In this document: in pieces, positions 1-5,136 of the stretch | Layout of the letters: the number at the start of each line of letters is the position of its first letter | Position numbering within the stretch: position 1 is the first letter of the stretch | The notes under the pieces: generated by a model | Seen by the model: the letters and a program-made list of their open reading frames with translations, nothing else | Databases searched by the model: none | Told to the model about the DNA's origin: nothing | Translations under genes and position numbers: made by a program | Assembly: GCA_022826345.1 (NCBI GenBank) | Contig: JAJDVB010000086.1 | Coordinates: 1 to 5,195 of the forward strand | Length of the DNA stretch: 5,195 nucleotides | Direction: 5' to 3' | Origin: Alphaproteobacteria bacterium | GTDB lineage: Bacteria > Pseudomonadota > Alphaproteobacteria > UBA828

Positions 1-77
1 TCGTGCCGTGGCCGCAGACCGTCTTCGGCGATCTGTTTCCGGAACTCCGCTCCAGCGTCTGGCTCAACCTGTTCTAG
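1..77 (+). CDS. 3' end of an unidentified gene
   Basis: The frame starting at base 3 is open to a TAG at 75-77 and encodes 24 C-terminal residues beginning VPWPQTVFGD and ending VWLNLF. Nearly every codon in this frame ends in G or C, as in the confidently assigned genes here, whereas the neighbouring open frame (ending at TAA 131-133) lacks this bias. That makes this the likelier coding frame. The fragment is too short to assign a family. The stop codon sits inside a 10-bp palindrome (71-80) and between two copies of AACCTG (66-71 and 78-83); neither has an obvious role. Confidence 0.55.
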   Translation, partial: VPWPQTVFGDLFPELRSSVWLNLF

Positions 78-116
78 AACCTGCCCGCGGATTTTTCCCA
101 ACGTCGTTGTCGGACA

Positions 117-145
117 TTGAAAATGCCAGCTAATTGCCTTACATT
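117..145 (+). promoter_or_regulatory. Promoter candidate for the RHH-like gene pair
   Basis: TTGAAA at 117-122 (five of six matches to the sigma-70 -35 consensus) is followed after 17 bp by TACATT at 140-145 (four of six matches to the -10 consensus). Transcription would start near 152 and give a leader of about 47 nt before the ATG at 199. The stretch is visibly more AT-rich than the rest of the window. A second, weaker pairing, TTGCCT at 134-139 with TATATG at 156-161 (16-bp spacer), overlaps it, so the exact promoter is uncertain. Confidence 0.45.
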
Positions 146-146
146 A

Positions 147-163
147 GCCATATCATATATGGC
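147..163. promoter_or_regulatory. Operator-like inverted repeat
   Basis: The site is a perfect dyad with GCCATAT (147-153) and ATATGGC (157-163) separated by CAT. It lies directly downstream of the predicted -10 element and covers the expected transcription start, a position where a bound protein would block initiation. The following gene encodes a small ribbon-helix-helix-like protein, and members of that fold class commonly repress their own operons through short inverted repeats. Autoregulation is therefore a reasonable inference but is not shown by the sequence. Confidence 0.45.
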
Positions 164-198
164 AACAGTCGGCGCGGGCCGGCGAGGGAGACGAGATC

Positions 199-429
199 AT
201 GGCGTTCAAAAAGGTGACCATGAACTTGACGGAGCGAGATATCGCCAATACCGAAGTTCTCACTGACCGGTTGAACACGAGAAACAAGGCGTCGACCGTC
301 AGCAGCGCGCTTGCTATCGCCGAGGGAATCACGAAGAAGATCGAAGATGGAGGCGAGTTGATCGTCAAGAAGAAGGACGGTTCGATGGAGACGATCATCA
401 TCGCGGGTCTGAGCGGTGCGAACGCTTGA
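199..429 (+). CDS. Small ribbon-helix-helix-like protein
   Basis: This 76-residue protein has the layout of a short ribbon-helix-helix (Arc/MetJ/CopG-type) DNA-binding protein. A predicted strand lies at about residues 4-11 (KKVTMNLT), followed by a first helix at about 12-25 and a second at about 28-48 (KASTVSSALAIAEGITKKIE). After these comes a GGELIVKKKDG turn and a hydrophobic beta-like tail (ETIIIAGL). The fold is inferred from the pattern, not from a recognised named family. The ATG is supported by GAGGGAG at 184-190, 8 nt upstream. The stop overlaps the start of the next gene, so the two are probably cotranscribed and translationally coupled. The gene is less GC-rich than the transporter operon, which hints at a separate origin. 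It could be an antitoxin-like regulator, but the neighbour does not resemble a known toxin. Confidence 0.7.
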   Translation: MAFKKVTMNLTERDIANTEVLTDRLNTRNKASTVSSALAIAEGITKKIEDGGELIVKKKDGSMETIIIAGLSGANA

Positions 430-710
430 CGGCGGTGGACGCCAAGCCTGAAAACACGAGAGACCCGACGGACGATTGGGGATCCGTCACGGAGAGCCCA
501 TCGGGTCTGTTGCGCTCCGGACCCGCCTATCTTCGCGACCGCTTTTTCTATCGGGTGGTCGGATCTTCCCTCGCGATACTCGCGGGCCTTGCGCTGGTCG
601 GAGCGATTGTTCTCGCCGCCTACGACAAGAACGTACCCGATTTCGTGGTTGCTCTGGGATCGACGGCTATCGGGGCTCTGGCAGGTGTGCTTGTCGCAGA
701 TCGGCGTTGA
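426..710 (+). CDS. Small two-helix membrane protein, function unknown
   Basis: The predicted product has 94 residues. The N-terminal part (about 1-40) is polar and rich in Asp, Pro, Ser and Arg. It is followed by two hydrophobic segments at about 44-66 (VVGSSLAILAGLALVGAIVL) and 73-91 (FVVALGSTAIGALAGVLVA) joined by a short YDKNVPD loop, and it ends in ADRR. This fits a small inner-membrane hairpin protein; no family was recognised. The proposed start is a TTG that shares TTGA with the stop of the upstream gene, a classical coupling arrangement. A GTG at 435 is an alternative start three codons later, and neither has a strong ribosome binding site. The gene ends 36 bp before the convergent end of dctM, and I see no convincing terminator in that gap. 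The link to the RHH-like regulator suggests a two-gene unit whose role cannot be read from sequence. Confidence 0.65.
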   Translation: MTAVDAKPENTRDPTDDWGSVTESPSGLLRSGPAYLRDRFFYRVVGSSLAILAGLALVGAIVLAAYDKNVPDFVVALGSTAIGALAGVLVADRR

Positions 711-746
711 ACTCCATCGGAAGTCCGTTTCGCTCCGGCCTCGTTG

Positions 747-2153
747 CTACCCGCCCAGCCAGGGCAGCCACACCGCCAGCGGCGGGAAGACCACGATCAG
801 CAGGGTGAGCAGCAGCGCGCAGCCCATGAAGGGCAGGGCGGCGAGGCAGATCTCGCCGAACCGGGTGCCGGGCGGCGCCACCCCCTGCATGACGAACAGC
901 AGCAGGCCGAAGGGCGGGGTGGTGAAGCTGATCTCCATCGCCAGCAGCATGATGACGGCGAACCAGATCAGCTTCATGTCCAGCGCAAGGCCGAAATCGA
1001 GGCCGTGCACGATGGGGAAGAAGATCGGCACTGTCAGCAGCATCATGGCGAGCTGGTCCATGAACATGCCGAGCAGCAGAAGGATGCCGAACATCATCAG
1101 AAGCATGACGTAGGGCGAGACCTCGAAGCCCGCGACCCATTGGATCAGGGCCGCGCTCGAGCCCGAGGCGGCCAGCACGTTGGAAAACAGCGACGAGCCG
1201 AACAGGATCATCAGCGCGATCACCGTGACCCGCCCGGCGCCCCACAGCGACTTCCACATCGCCACGGCAAAGAACGGCCCGAACGCCCAGGCCGCTCGGA
1301 AATCGCCGCGCAGCAGCGGCACCGCGAACAAATAGCCGACCGCAAGCAGGATCACGCCGACCGAGCCGTAGGCGGCCGCCTCCGACGGCGTCGCCACGCC
1401 GCCCATGATCAGGGCGATGACGAACGCGATGATCGAGATCATCGGCAGCACGTCGAACAGGAACAGCAGGATGCGCCGGCCTACCGGTACCGTCTCGACC
1501 TCGTAGGACGGCGCGGCGGACGGATCGAGGGTCGCCCGGACGAAGATCAGGATGGCGTAGAAGACCGCCAGCAACAGCCCCGGCACGACCCCGGCGATCA
1601 ACAGCTTGCCGATATCGATCTCGGCCAGGGTGCCGAGCAGCACGGCGAGCGCCGAGGGCGGGATCAGCATGGCGAGCCCGCCGGTCCCGAGGATCGGGCC
1701 GATCGACATGCTCTTCTTGTAGCCGCGCGCGGCCATCTCCGGGACCATCAGCGTGCCGAGAAGGGCGGTGGAGCCCATCGACGAGCCCGAGAGCGTGGCG
1801 AAGGCGGTGCCGCCGGCCACCGTGACGTAGGACAACCGCGCCGGAACCCGGCCCATCAGCTTCTCGACCGCATCGAACATCCGGTTGGCGAGGCCGGTAT
1901 GGAAGAAGAGCTCGCCCATCAGCAGGAACATCGGAATCGGCACGATGGCGAAGATCGTCATGTTGCCGAAGGCGTTGTCGACATGCTGACCGATGGCCGA
2001 CTGGACCCGCGTGTCGAAGTCTCCGAACCGGCCGAAGATGAAGAAGGCGGCGACGGTATTGACCGCGATGAAGGCAATGCCGACCGGCAGCCCGGCGAAC
2101 ATCAGCAGCAGGATGGAGCCGAACAGGGCGAGAAGTATCCAGTACCACTCCAT
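747..2153 (-). CDS. dctM: TRAP transporter large permease subunit DctM
   Basis: DctM is the large membrane subunit of a TRAP transporter and forms the ion-coupled transport channel in the inner membrane. The 468-residue product is strongly hydrophobic with about a dozen membrane spans. It carries the family signatures in order: LLMFAGLPVGIAF (16-28), SGSSMGSTA (122-130), GGLAMLIPPSA (158-168), GGVATPSEAAAYG (251-263), MDQLAMMLLTVPIFFP (365-380) and ISFTTPPFGLLLF (408-420). It is longer than the roughly 425 residues typical of DctM, with extra sequence around 280-305 (LLRGDFRAAWAF and following) between two spans. Its ATG follows the dctQ stop with no intervening base (TGAATG) and lacks a strong ribosome binding site of its own, so translation is probably coupled to dctQ. 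It is the last gene of the minus-strand operon. The ligand cannot be deduced from the permease. Confidence 0.97.
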   Translation of the reverse strand: MEWYWILLALFGSILLLMFAGLPVGIAFIAVNTVAAFFIFGRFGDFDTRVQSAIGQHVDNAFGNMTIFAIVPIPMFLLMGELFFHTGLANRMFDAVEKLMGRVPARLSYVTVAGGTAFATLSGSSMGSTALLGTLMVPEMAARGYKKSMSIGPILGTGGLAMLIPPSALAVLLGTLAEIDIGKLLIAGVVPGLLLAVFYAILIFVRATLDPSAAPSYEVETVPVGRRILLFLFDVLPMISIIAFVIALIMGGVATPSEAAAYGSVGVILLAVGYLFAVPLLRGDFRAAWAFGPFFAVAMWKSLWGAGRVTVIALMILFGSSLFSNVLAASGSSAALIQWVAGFEVSPYVMLLMMFGILLLLGMFMDQLAMMLLTVPIFFPIVHGLDFGLALDMKLIWFAVIMLLAMEISFTTPPFGLLLFVMQGVAPPGTRFGEICLAALPFMGCALLLTLLIVVFPPLAVWLPWLGG

Positions 2154-2726
2154 TCAGCGCGTTTCCGTCAGGCTGCGCCGGGTTTCCTCGAGCTCGATCC
2201 GTTCGTTGGCGACGCCGGCCTCGCCGCTGTGCATGGTCTGCCGGCCGAAGACGAAGCGCAGGAACTCGATCGCCATGAAGAGGAAGCCCACGGGATAGAC
2301 GACGGTGATCGTCCACAGGCGCATGCCGCGGTCGTCGCGCAGCTCGTCGAAGGCGAGCGTGTCCTCCAGATGCTCCAGAAAGATGCCCCACGTGTACCAG
2401 ACCCAGACCAGGCAGATCGTGGCGCAGAGCGCGGCGATCCCGCGCGACAGCGCCGCCCGACTCCGCTCCGGAACGGCGGCGGTAAGGAGCTCGATATAGA
2501 CATGCCCCCGGGTCCGGACGAGCCAGGGCGATCCCAGGAACAGGATGTACAGGAAGCCGTACTCGATCAGCGTGAACACGAACTGGTTGTAGTCCCAGCC
2601 CGCGCTGCGGAAGATCGTCACATAGACGATCGCCAGCATGATGAAGCCGACATAGAGCGCGGCCAGCGCCATCATGACCCACAGGAGCCCGGCCCAGGCC
2701 CTGTCGACGGCGCGCAGGACGGTCAT
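2154..2726 (-). CDS. dctQ: TRAP transporter small permease subunit DctQ
   Basis: DctQ is the small membrane subunit that pairs with DctM in TRAP transporters. The 190-residue protein has the expected four spans, at about 12-38, 50-69, 92-114 and 137-160. The typical DctQ segment after span two is GSPWLVRTRGHVYIELL (65-81). The C-terminus (about 165-190) is a charged cytoplasmic-type tail rich in Glu and Arg (ELEETRRSLTETR). The start at 2726 gives the normal family length and places the first span near the N-terminus; the preceding ribosome binding site (AGGCGG) is only moderate. It lies 64 bp after dctP with a stem-loop between them, and directly abuts dctM. The order P-Q-M is the usual TRAP arrangement. 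Confidence 0.94.
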   Translation of the reverse strand: MTVLRAVDRAWAGLLWVMMALAALYVGFIMLAIVYVTIFRSAGWDYNQFVFTLIEYGFLYILFLGSPWLVRTRGHVYIELLTAAVPERSRAALSRGIAALCATICLVWVWYTWGIFLEHLEDTLAFDELRDDRGMRLWTITVVYPVGFLFMAIEFLRFVFGRQTMHSGEAGVANERIELEETRRSLTETR

Positions 2727-2751
2727 CTGCCGCCTGTCCTACCAGCCACAA

Positions 2752-2776
2752 CGGCTCCCCCGAGACGGGGAAGCCG
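2752..2776 (-). promoter_or_regulatory. Intercistronic stem-loop between dctP and dctQ
   Basis: On the transcribed (minus) strand, CGGCTTCCCC pairs with GGGGGAGCCG as a continuous 10-bp stem containing one G-U pair, with a GTCTC loop. It lies 14 nt after the dctP stop and is not followed by a run of T, so it is a poor intrinsic terminator. Stem-loops in this position, after the gene for an abundant periplasmic receptor and before the permease genes, are known in solute-transport operons to stabilise the receptor mRNA or reduce read-through. That role is inferred here. The loop and inner stem resemble the stem-loop upstream of dctP. Confidence 0.6.
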
Positions 2777-2790
2777 GGATCGCGAAGAGA

Positions 2791-3801
2791 CTATTGCTGC
2801 TGCCAGAGCTCGCGCAGCTTGGCGACGTGGTCGGTCGGCCGTTTCGCCTTCTTCAGCCGGTCGGTCATGCGGGCGTAGGCCGAATCGACCGCCAGCTTCG
2901 AATAGACCGCGGCGGCCGGCACGGTGTGGAATTTCATGCCTTCCTTGGCGAGCGTCGCCCGTTCCTTCTTCGATTCCGCGAGAAGGACCTCGCGCACCGC
3001 CTTCTCGTTCGCGATCACCATGTCCTGAACGAGTTTGCGGAGCCCGGAATCGAGGCCGTTCCACGTCTTCAGGTTTATGAACCAGCCGATGTCGGTGTGA
3101 TAGAACTCCGGCTCCACCGCGTGGCGCAGGAACTTGTCCCATTTCAGCCCCTTGAGGCCGATGGTGGCCCAGGCGGCGGCGTCGACCACGCCCTTTTCAA
3201 GCGCCGAGTAGACCTGCGTCGCCGGCAGCGGATGGGTGGACGCCTTCATGGCGCGGAAAAAAGCGCCGTAGATCGGGTTGTCGCGCAGCTTGATCCCGGT
3301 CAAATCCAGCATGCCCTTGTCGTCGAACTTCGGCGCCTTCTCCATGTAGATGCGGAAGCGGCCGCCGGACGAGGTCCAGCCGAGATTCTTCACGCCGAAA
3401 TATTTCTGCTGGATCTCGTCCAGCATCGCCATGCCGCCATTGGCGCGGACGGTCTCCGGGTTGGAGGAGGATGTCGACACCGCCTCGTTCTCCGGCACCG
3501 CGCGGGCGAAGAACGCGTAAGGGGTGCACATCATGTCGACCCGTCCTTTGCGGACCGCGGGCGGCTGCTGGAACATCTTGATCGAGTTGAAGGGCAGGAC
3601 CTCGATCGCGAGCTTGCCCCCGGACGCCTTGGTGATGTCCGAGGCCAGCTGCTTGCACTGCTTGGTGTAGATCAGGAAATCCGGGAACGGATAGACCATG
3701 TTGAGCTTGACTTCGGCGGACGCCTTGGGGGCGCCGGCCGAGAGCACGGCCGCCATTCCGGCCGCCGCCAGGATCGCTCCGGCGAGCTTGGATTTCAGCA
3801 T
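2791..3801 (-). CDS. dctP: TRAP transporter substrate-binding protein DctP
   Basis: This is the periplasmic receptor that captures a carboxylate ligand and delivers it to DctQM. The 336-residue precursor has a Sec signal peptide: positive MLKSK, a hydrophobic core, then PKASA with probable cleavage after Ala29. Family landmarks follow: FPDFLIYTKQCKQLASDI (39-56), QPPAVRKGRVDMM (79-91), LTGIKLRDNP (167-176) and YSALEKGVVDAAAW (198-211). Arg173 in KLRDNP matches the arginine that binds the ligand carboxylate in TRAP receptors. The DAAAW segment has Ala210 where related receptors often carry an acidic or amide residue, which may affect specificity. The start is supported by AGGGAGGAG at 3809-3817, 7 nt upstream, the strongest ribosome binding site in the operon. 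The ligand is unknown; an organic or aromatic acid fits the context. Confidence 0.95.
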   Translation of the reverse strand: MLKSKLAGAILAAAGMAAVLSAGAPKASAEVKLNMVYPFPDFLIYTKQCKQLASDITKASGGKLAIEVLPFNSIKMFQQPPAVRKGRVDMMCTPYAFFARAVPENEAVSTSSSNPETVRANGGMAMLDEIQQKYFGVKNLGWTSSGGRFRIYMEKAPKFDDKGMLDLTGIKLRDNPIYGAFFRAMKASTHPLPATQVYSALEKGVVDAAAWATIGLKGLKWDKFLRHAVEPEFYHTDIGWFINLKTWNGLDSGLRKLVQDMVIANEKAVREVLLAESKKERATLAKEGMKFHTVPAAAVYSKLAVDSAYARMTDRLKKAKRPTDHVAKLRELWQQQ

Positions 3802-3817
3802 TTCGGATCTCCTCCCT

Positions 3818-3833
3818 TTCCCGAGACCGGGAA
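3818..3833 (-). promoter_or_regulatory. Leader stem-loop next to the dctP ribosome binding site
   Basis: On the minus strand TTCCCG and CGGGAA form a perfect 6-bp stem around a GTCT loop. The stem ends immediately before the AGGGAGGAG ribosome binding site of dctP (3809-3817) without covering it. It could keep the site exposed or serve as an RNA-binding target. A related sequence forms the stem-loop between dctP and dctQ; the two 19-nt segments (3816-3834 and 2755-2773) agree at 15 positions, including TTCCC and GTCTCGGG. Confidence 0.45.
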
Positions 3834-3872
3834 CGATAGTCCCACAGGGCGGCGATGCGGAACAAGAACTGC

Positions 3873-3906
3873 CGCCGCGGGCGGGACGATCGCCCCGCCC
3901 GCGGCG
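3873..3906 (-). terminator. Strong stem-loop between the TctC-type gene and dctP (possible terminator)
   Basis: CGCCGCGGGCGGG (3873-3885) and CCCGCCCGCGGCG (3894-3906) are perfect complements, giving a 13-bp GC stem with an 8-nt loop. It starts 13 nt after the stop of the TctC-type gene in its direction of transcription. The minus-strand sequence after the stem, GCAGTTCTTGTTCC, is T-rich but interrupted. A leaky or partial terminator, or a 3'-end mRNA stabiliser, fits better than a full stop. I find no convincing separate promoter between it and dctP, so dctP probably depends on read-through, or on a promoter I could not recognise. Confidence 0.6.
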
Positions 3907-3919
3907 ACGCTCGAACGCT

Positions 3920-4942
3920 CTACTTGAAGCCGAAGGCGGCCTTCATCTTGGCGACCAGGTCGGGCGAGACATTCAGCCCGTCGTTCACGAGCTTGACCAG
4001 CTTCTCGCCCGAAATCGGGGCCACCGGGGCGCGCCGCTTCTTCGCGTCGGCCAGGAAGGCCGGGTCGTTCATGGTCGCCATGAACGAGGTCCGGAGTGCC
4101 GCCACCCTGTCCTTGGGCACCTCGGGCGCCACCCAGAAGCCCATGCCGATCAGCTCGCAGACCTCGATGAACTTGATCATCTTCTTGCCGTCTTCAGACG
4201 TCACCAGGTCGCCGATGCTGGGCACGTCGGGCAGCTCCGGGATGCGCGGACCGTACTGGATCAGGTGCTTGAGCTTGCCGGTCTTGAGCCAGTCGTTCTT
4301 GATCGTGGTCCAGCCGGTCCAGTAGTTCATCCGCCCGTGGACCTCGCCCTGCGCCATCGCCTTGTTGATCGAGGCGCCGCCCTTGTAGCCCTTGACGATC
4401 TTGAACTTGGTGTCGAGCAGGTGGTTCATCAGCTTGGGCATCAGATAGGTCTCGGAGCCGAAACCGGTCGAGCCCATGATGACCTCGGTCTTCTTCACCC
4501 CGTCCAGCGTCGTCGCCGGCGCATTGTGGAACACCGAGACCACGCTCGGCCGCTGGGTGATCGAGCCGAGCCACTGGAACTTGGTGGCGTCGAACTTCAC
4601 GTTGCGGAGGATCGGCGCCAGCACCGAAGGCGCCAGCACCTCGGCGACCGTGGTGCCATCCTTGGGCGCGGCGTTGTAGACATAGGCCGCGCCCTTGGTG
4701 CCGCCGCCGCCCGGGCGCGACTGCACGATCACGGTCGGATTGCCCGGTATGTGCTTGCCCCAGTGCTCCGCCAGCAGGCGGCCGTAGAGCCCGAGCGAGG
4801 CGCCGAGGCCGGCCGGCACCACGACGGTCACCGTCCGATCCTTGTAGAAGCCCGCGACATCGGCCGAAGCCGGTCCGGTCGCACCGATTGCCAGCGCGCC
4901 GGCTATGGCCGCCAGGGCCGTGGTTGCGCGTTTGAACGACAT
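3920..4942 (-). CDS. TctC/Bug-type tripartite tricarboxylate transporter receptor
   Basis: This is a periplasmic substrate-binding protein of the TctC/Bug family, which binds carboxylates for tripartite tricarboxylate (TTT) transporters or acts as an orphan receptor. The chosen ATG at 4942 gives 340 residues and is preceded by AAGGAG (4949-4954) at 6 nt; the frame stays open further upstream to 5131, but that extension is Arg-rich and lies before the signal peptide. The signal peptide is MSFKRATTALAAIAGALAIG followed by ATGPASA, with likely cleavage after Ala27. Family landmarks are FYKDRTVTVVVPAG (32-45), NPTVIVQSRPGGGGTKGA (68-85), AAPKDGTTVAEVL (91-103), MGSTGFGSETYL (156-167) and GYKGGASINKAMAQGEV (185-201). 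The first binding loop reads PAGLGASLGLY instead of the usual glycine-rich PGGG(T/S)D form. It is the first gene of the minus-strand operon. No TctA or TctB gene is nearby, so its membrane partner is unclear. Confidence 0.92.
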   Translation of the reverse strand: MSFKRATTALAAIAGALAIGATGPASADVAGFYKDRTVTVVVPAGLGASLGLYGRLLAEHWGKHIPGNPTVIVQSRPGGGGTKGAAYVYNAAPKDGTTVAEVLAPSVLAPILRNVKFDATKFQWLGSITQRPSVVSVFHNAPATTLDGVKKTEVIMGSTGFGSETYLMPKLMNHLLDTKFKIVKGYKGGASINKAMAQGEVHGRMNYWTGWTTIKNDWLKTGKLKHLIQYGPRIPELPDVPSIGDLVTSEDGKKMIKFIEVCELIGMGFWVAPEVPKDRVAALRTSFMATMNDPAFLADAKKRRAPVAPISGEKLVKLVNDGLNVSPDLVAKMKAAFGFK

Positions 4943-4993
4943 CTTCTGCTCCTTGTTCGTCCTGGTCGTCGAATCGTCTCGAATTGGAGGCCA

Positions 4994-5022
4994 AGGATAC
5001 GCCCGGCACCGCCGCCGCGCAA
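4994..5022 (-). promoter_or_regulatory. Promoter candidate for the transporter operon
   Basis: On the minus strand TTGCGC (5017-5022) is followed after 17 bp by TATCCT (4994-4999). The -35 matches three of six consensus bases and the -10 four of six. A start near 4987 would give a leader of about 45 nt before the TctC-type ATG. The match is weak, as expected for an activator-dependent promoter. Two copies of TCGAAT (4969-4974 and 4979-4984), spaced one helical turn apart, lie just downstream. Confidence 0.35.
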
Positions 5023-5036
5023 AACCCGACGGCCGG

Positions 5037-5065
5037 TTGTCACGGTCGGGGCGGGGGCATAGATT
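5037..5065 (+). promoter_or_regulatory. Promoter candidate for the UbiD-like gene
   Basis: TTGTCA at 5037-5042 (five of six -35 matches) is followed after exactly 17 bp by TAGATT at 5060-5065 (four of six -10 matches). Transcription would start near 5072, leaving a leader of about 65 nt before the ATG at 5137. The -35 element is flanked by a short inverted pair, CCGAC (5026-5030) and GTCGG (5045-5049). A TTGG-N8-CCAA dyad (5075-5090) lies at the expected start of transcription and could be an operator. Confidence 0.45.
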
Positions 5066-5100
5066 GCCGACCGCTTGGCCACCGGCCCAACGGTTTCCCG

Positions 5101-5116
5101 CGCGCCGGCCGGCGCG
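5101..5116. promoter_or_regulatory. 16-bp GC palindrome in the leader of the UbiD-like gene
   Basis: CGCGCCGGCCGGCGCG is perfectly self-complementary and lies 4 bp before the AAGGAG ribosome binding site (5121-5126). After a 2-base mismatch on each side, pairing resumes with TTCC (5095-5098) against GGAA (5119-5122), which reaches into the ribosome binding site. It could be a protein operator or an RNA hairpin that limits translation. GC-rich DNA makes short GC palindromes fairly common, so function is uncertain. Confidence 0.35.
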
Positions 5117-5136
5117 GCGGAAGGAGTCCATCGCCC

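Noticed and set aside
71..80. GTTCTAGAAC palindrome at the stop of the left-edge gene, between AACCTG repeats
   Set aside because: A 10-bp palindrome and a 6-bp direct repeat are short enough to occur by chance, and there is no flanking promoter or element boundary to support a role.
711..746. Bidirectional terminator between the small membrane gene and dctM
   Set aside because: Only a 4-bp CGGA/TCCG pairing and scattered T residues are present, too weak to call a terminator.
667..2751. Long minus-strand open frame overlapping dctM and dctQ in another frame
   Set aside because: The product is Arg-, Ala- and Pro-rich without family signatures, and the same DNA encodes DctM and DctQ with all expected motifs.
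744..3080. Long plus-strand open frame opposite dctM, dctQ and the end of dctP
   Set aside because: Its translation is an abnormal run of His, Gln, Asp, Glu and Arg with no domain pattern, and it lies antisense to three clearly recognised transporter genes. It is an effect of their GC-rich codon use.
2674..5062. Two long plus-strand open frames across dctP and the TctC-type gene
   Set aside because: They are antisense to genes with signal peptides, ribosome binding sites and family motifs, and their translations have shadow-like composition.
4943..5131. 63-residue N-terminal extension of the TctC-type protein
   Set aside because: The extension is Arg-rich, lies before a textbook signal peptide, and would cross the operon's promoter candidate. 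The ATG at 4942 has a good ribosome binding site.
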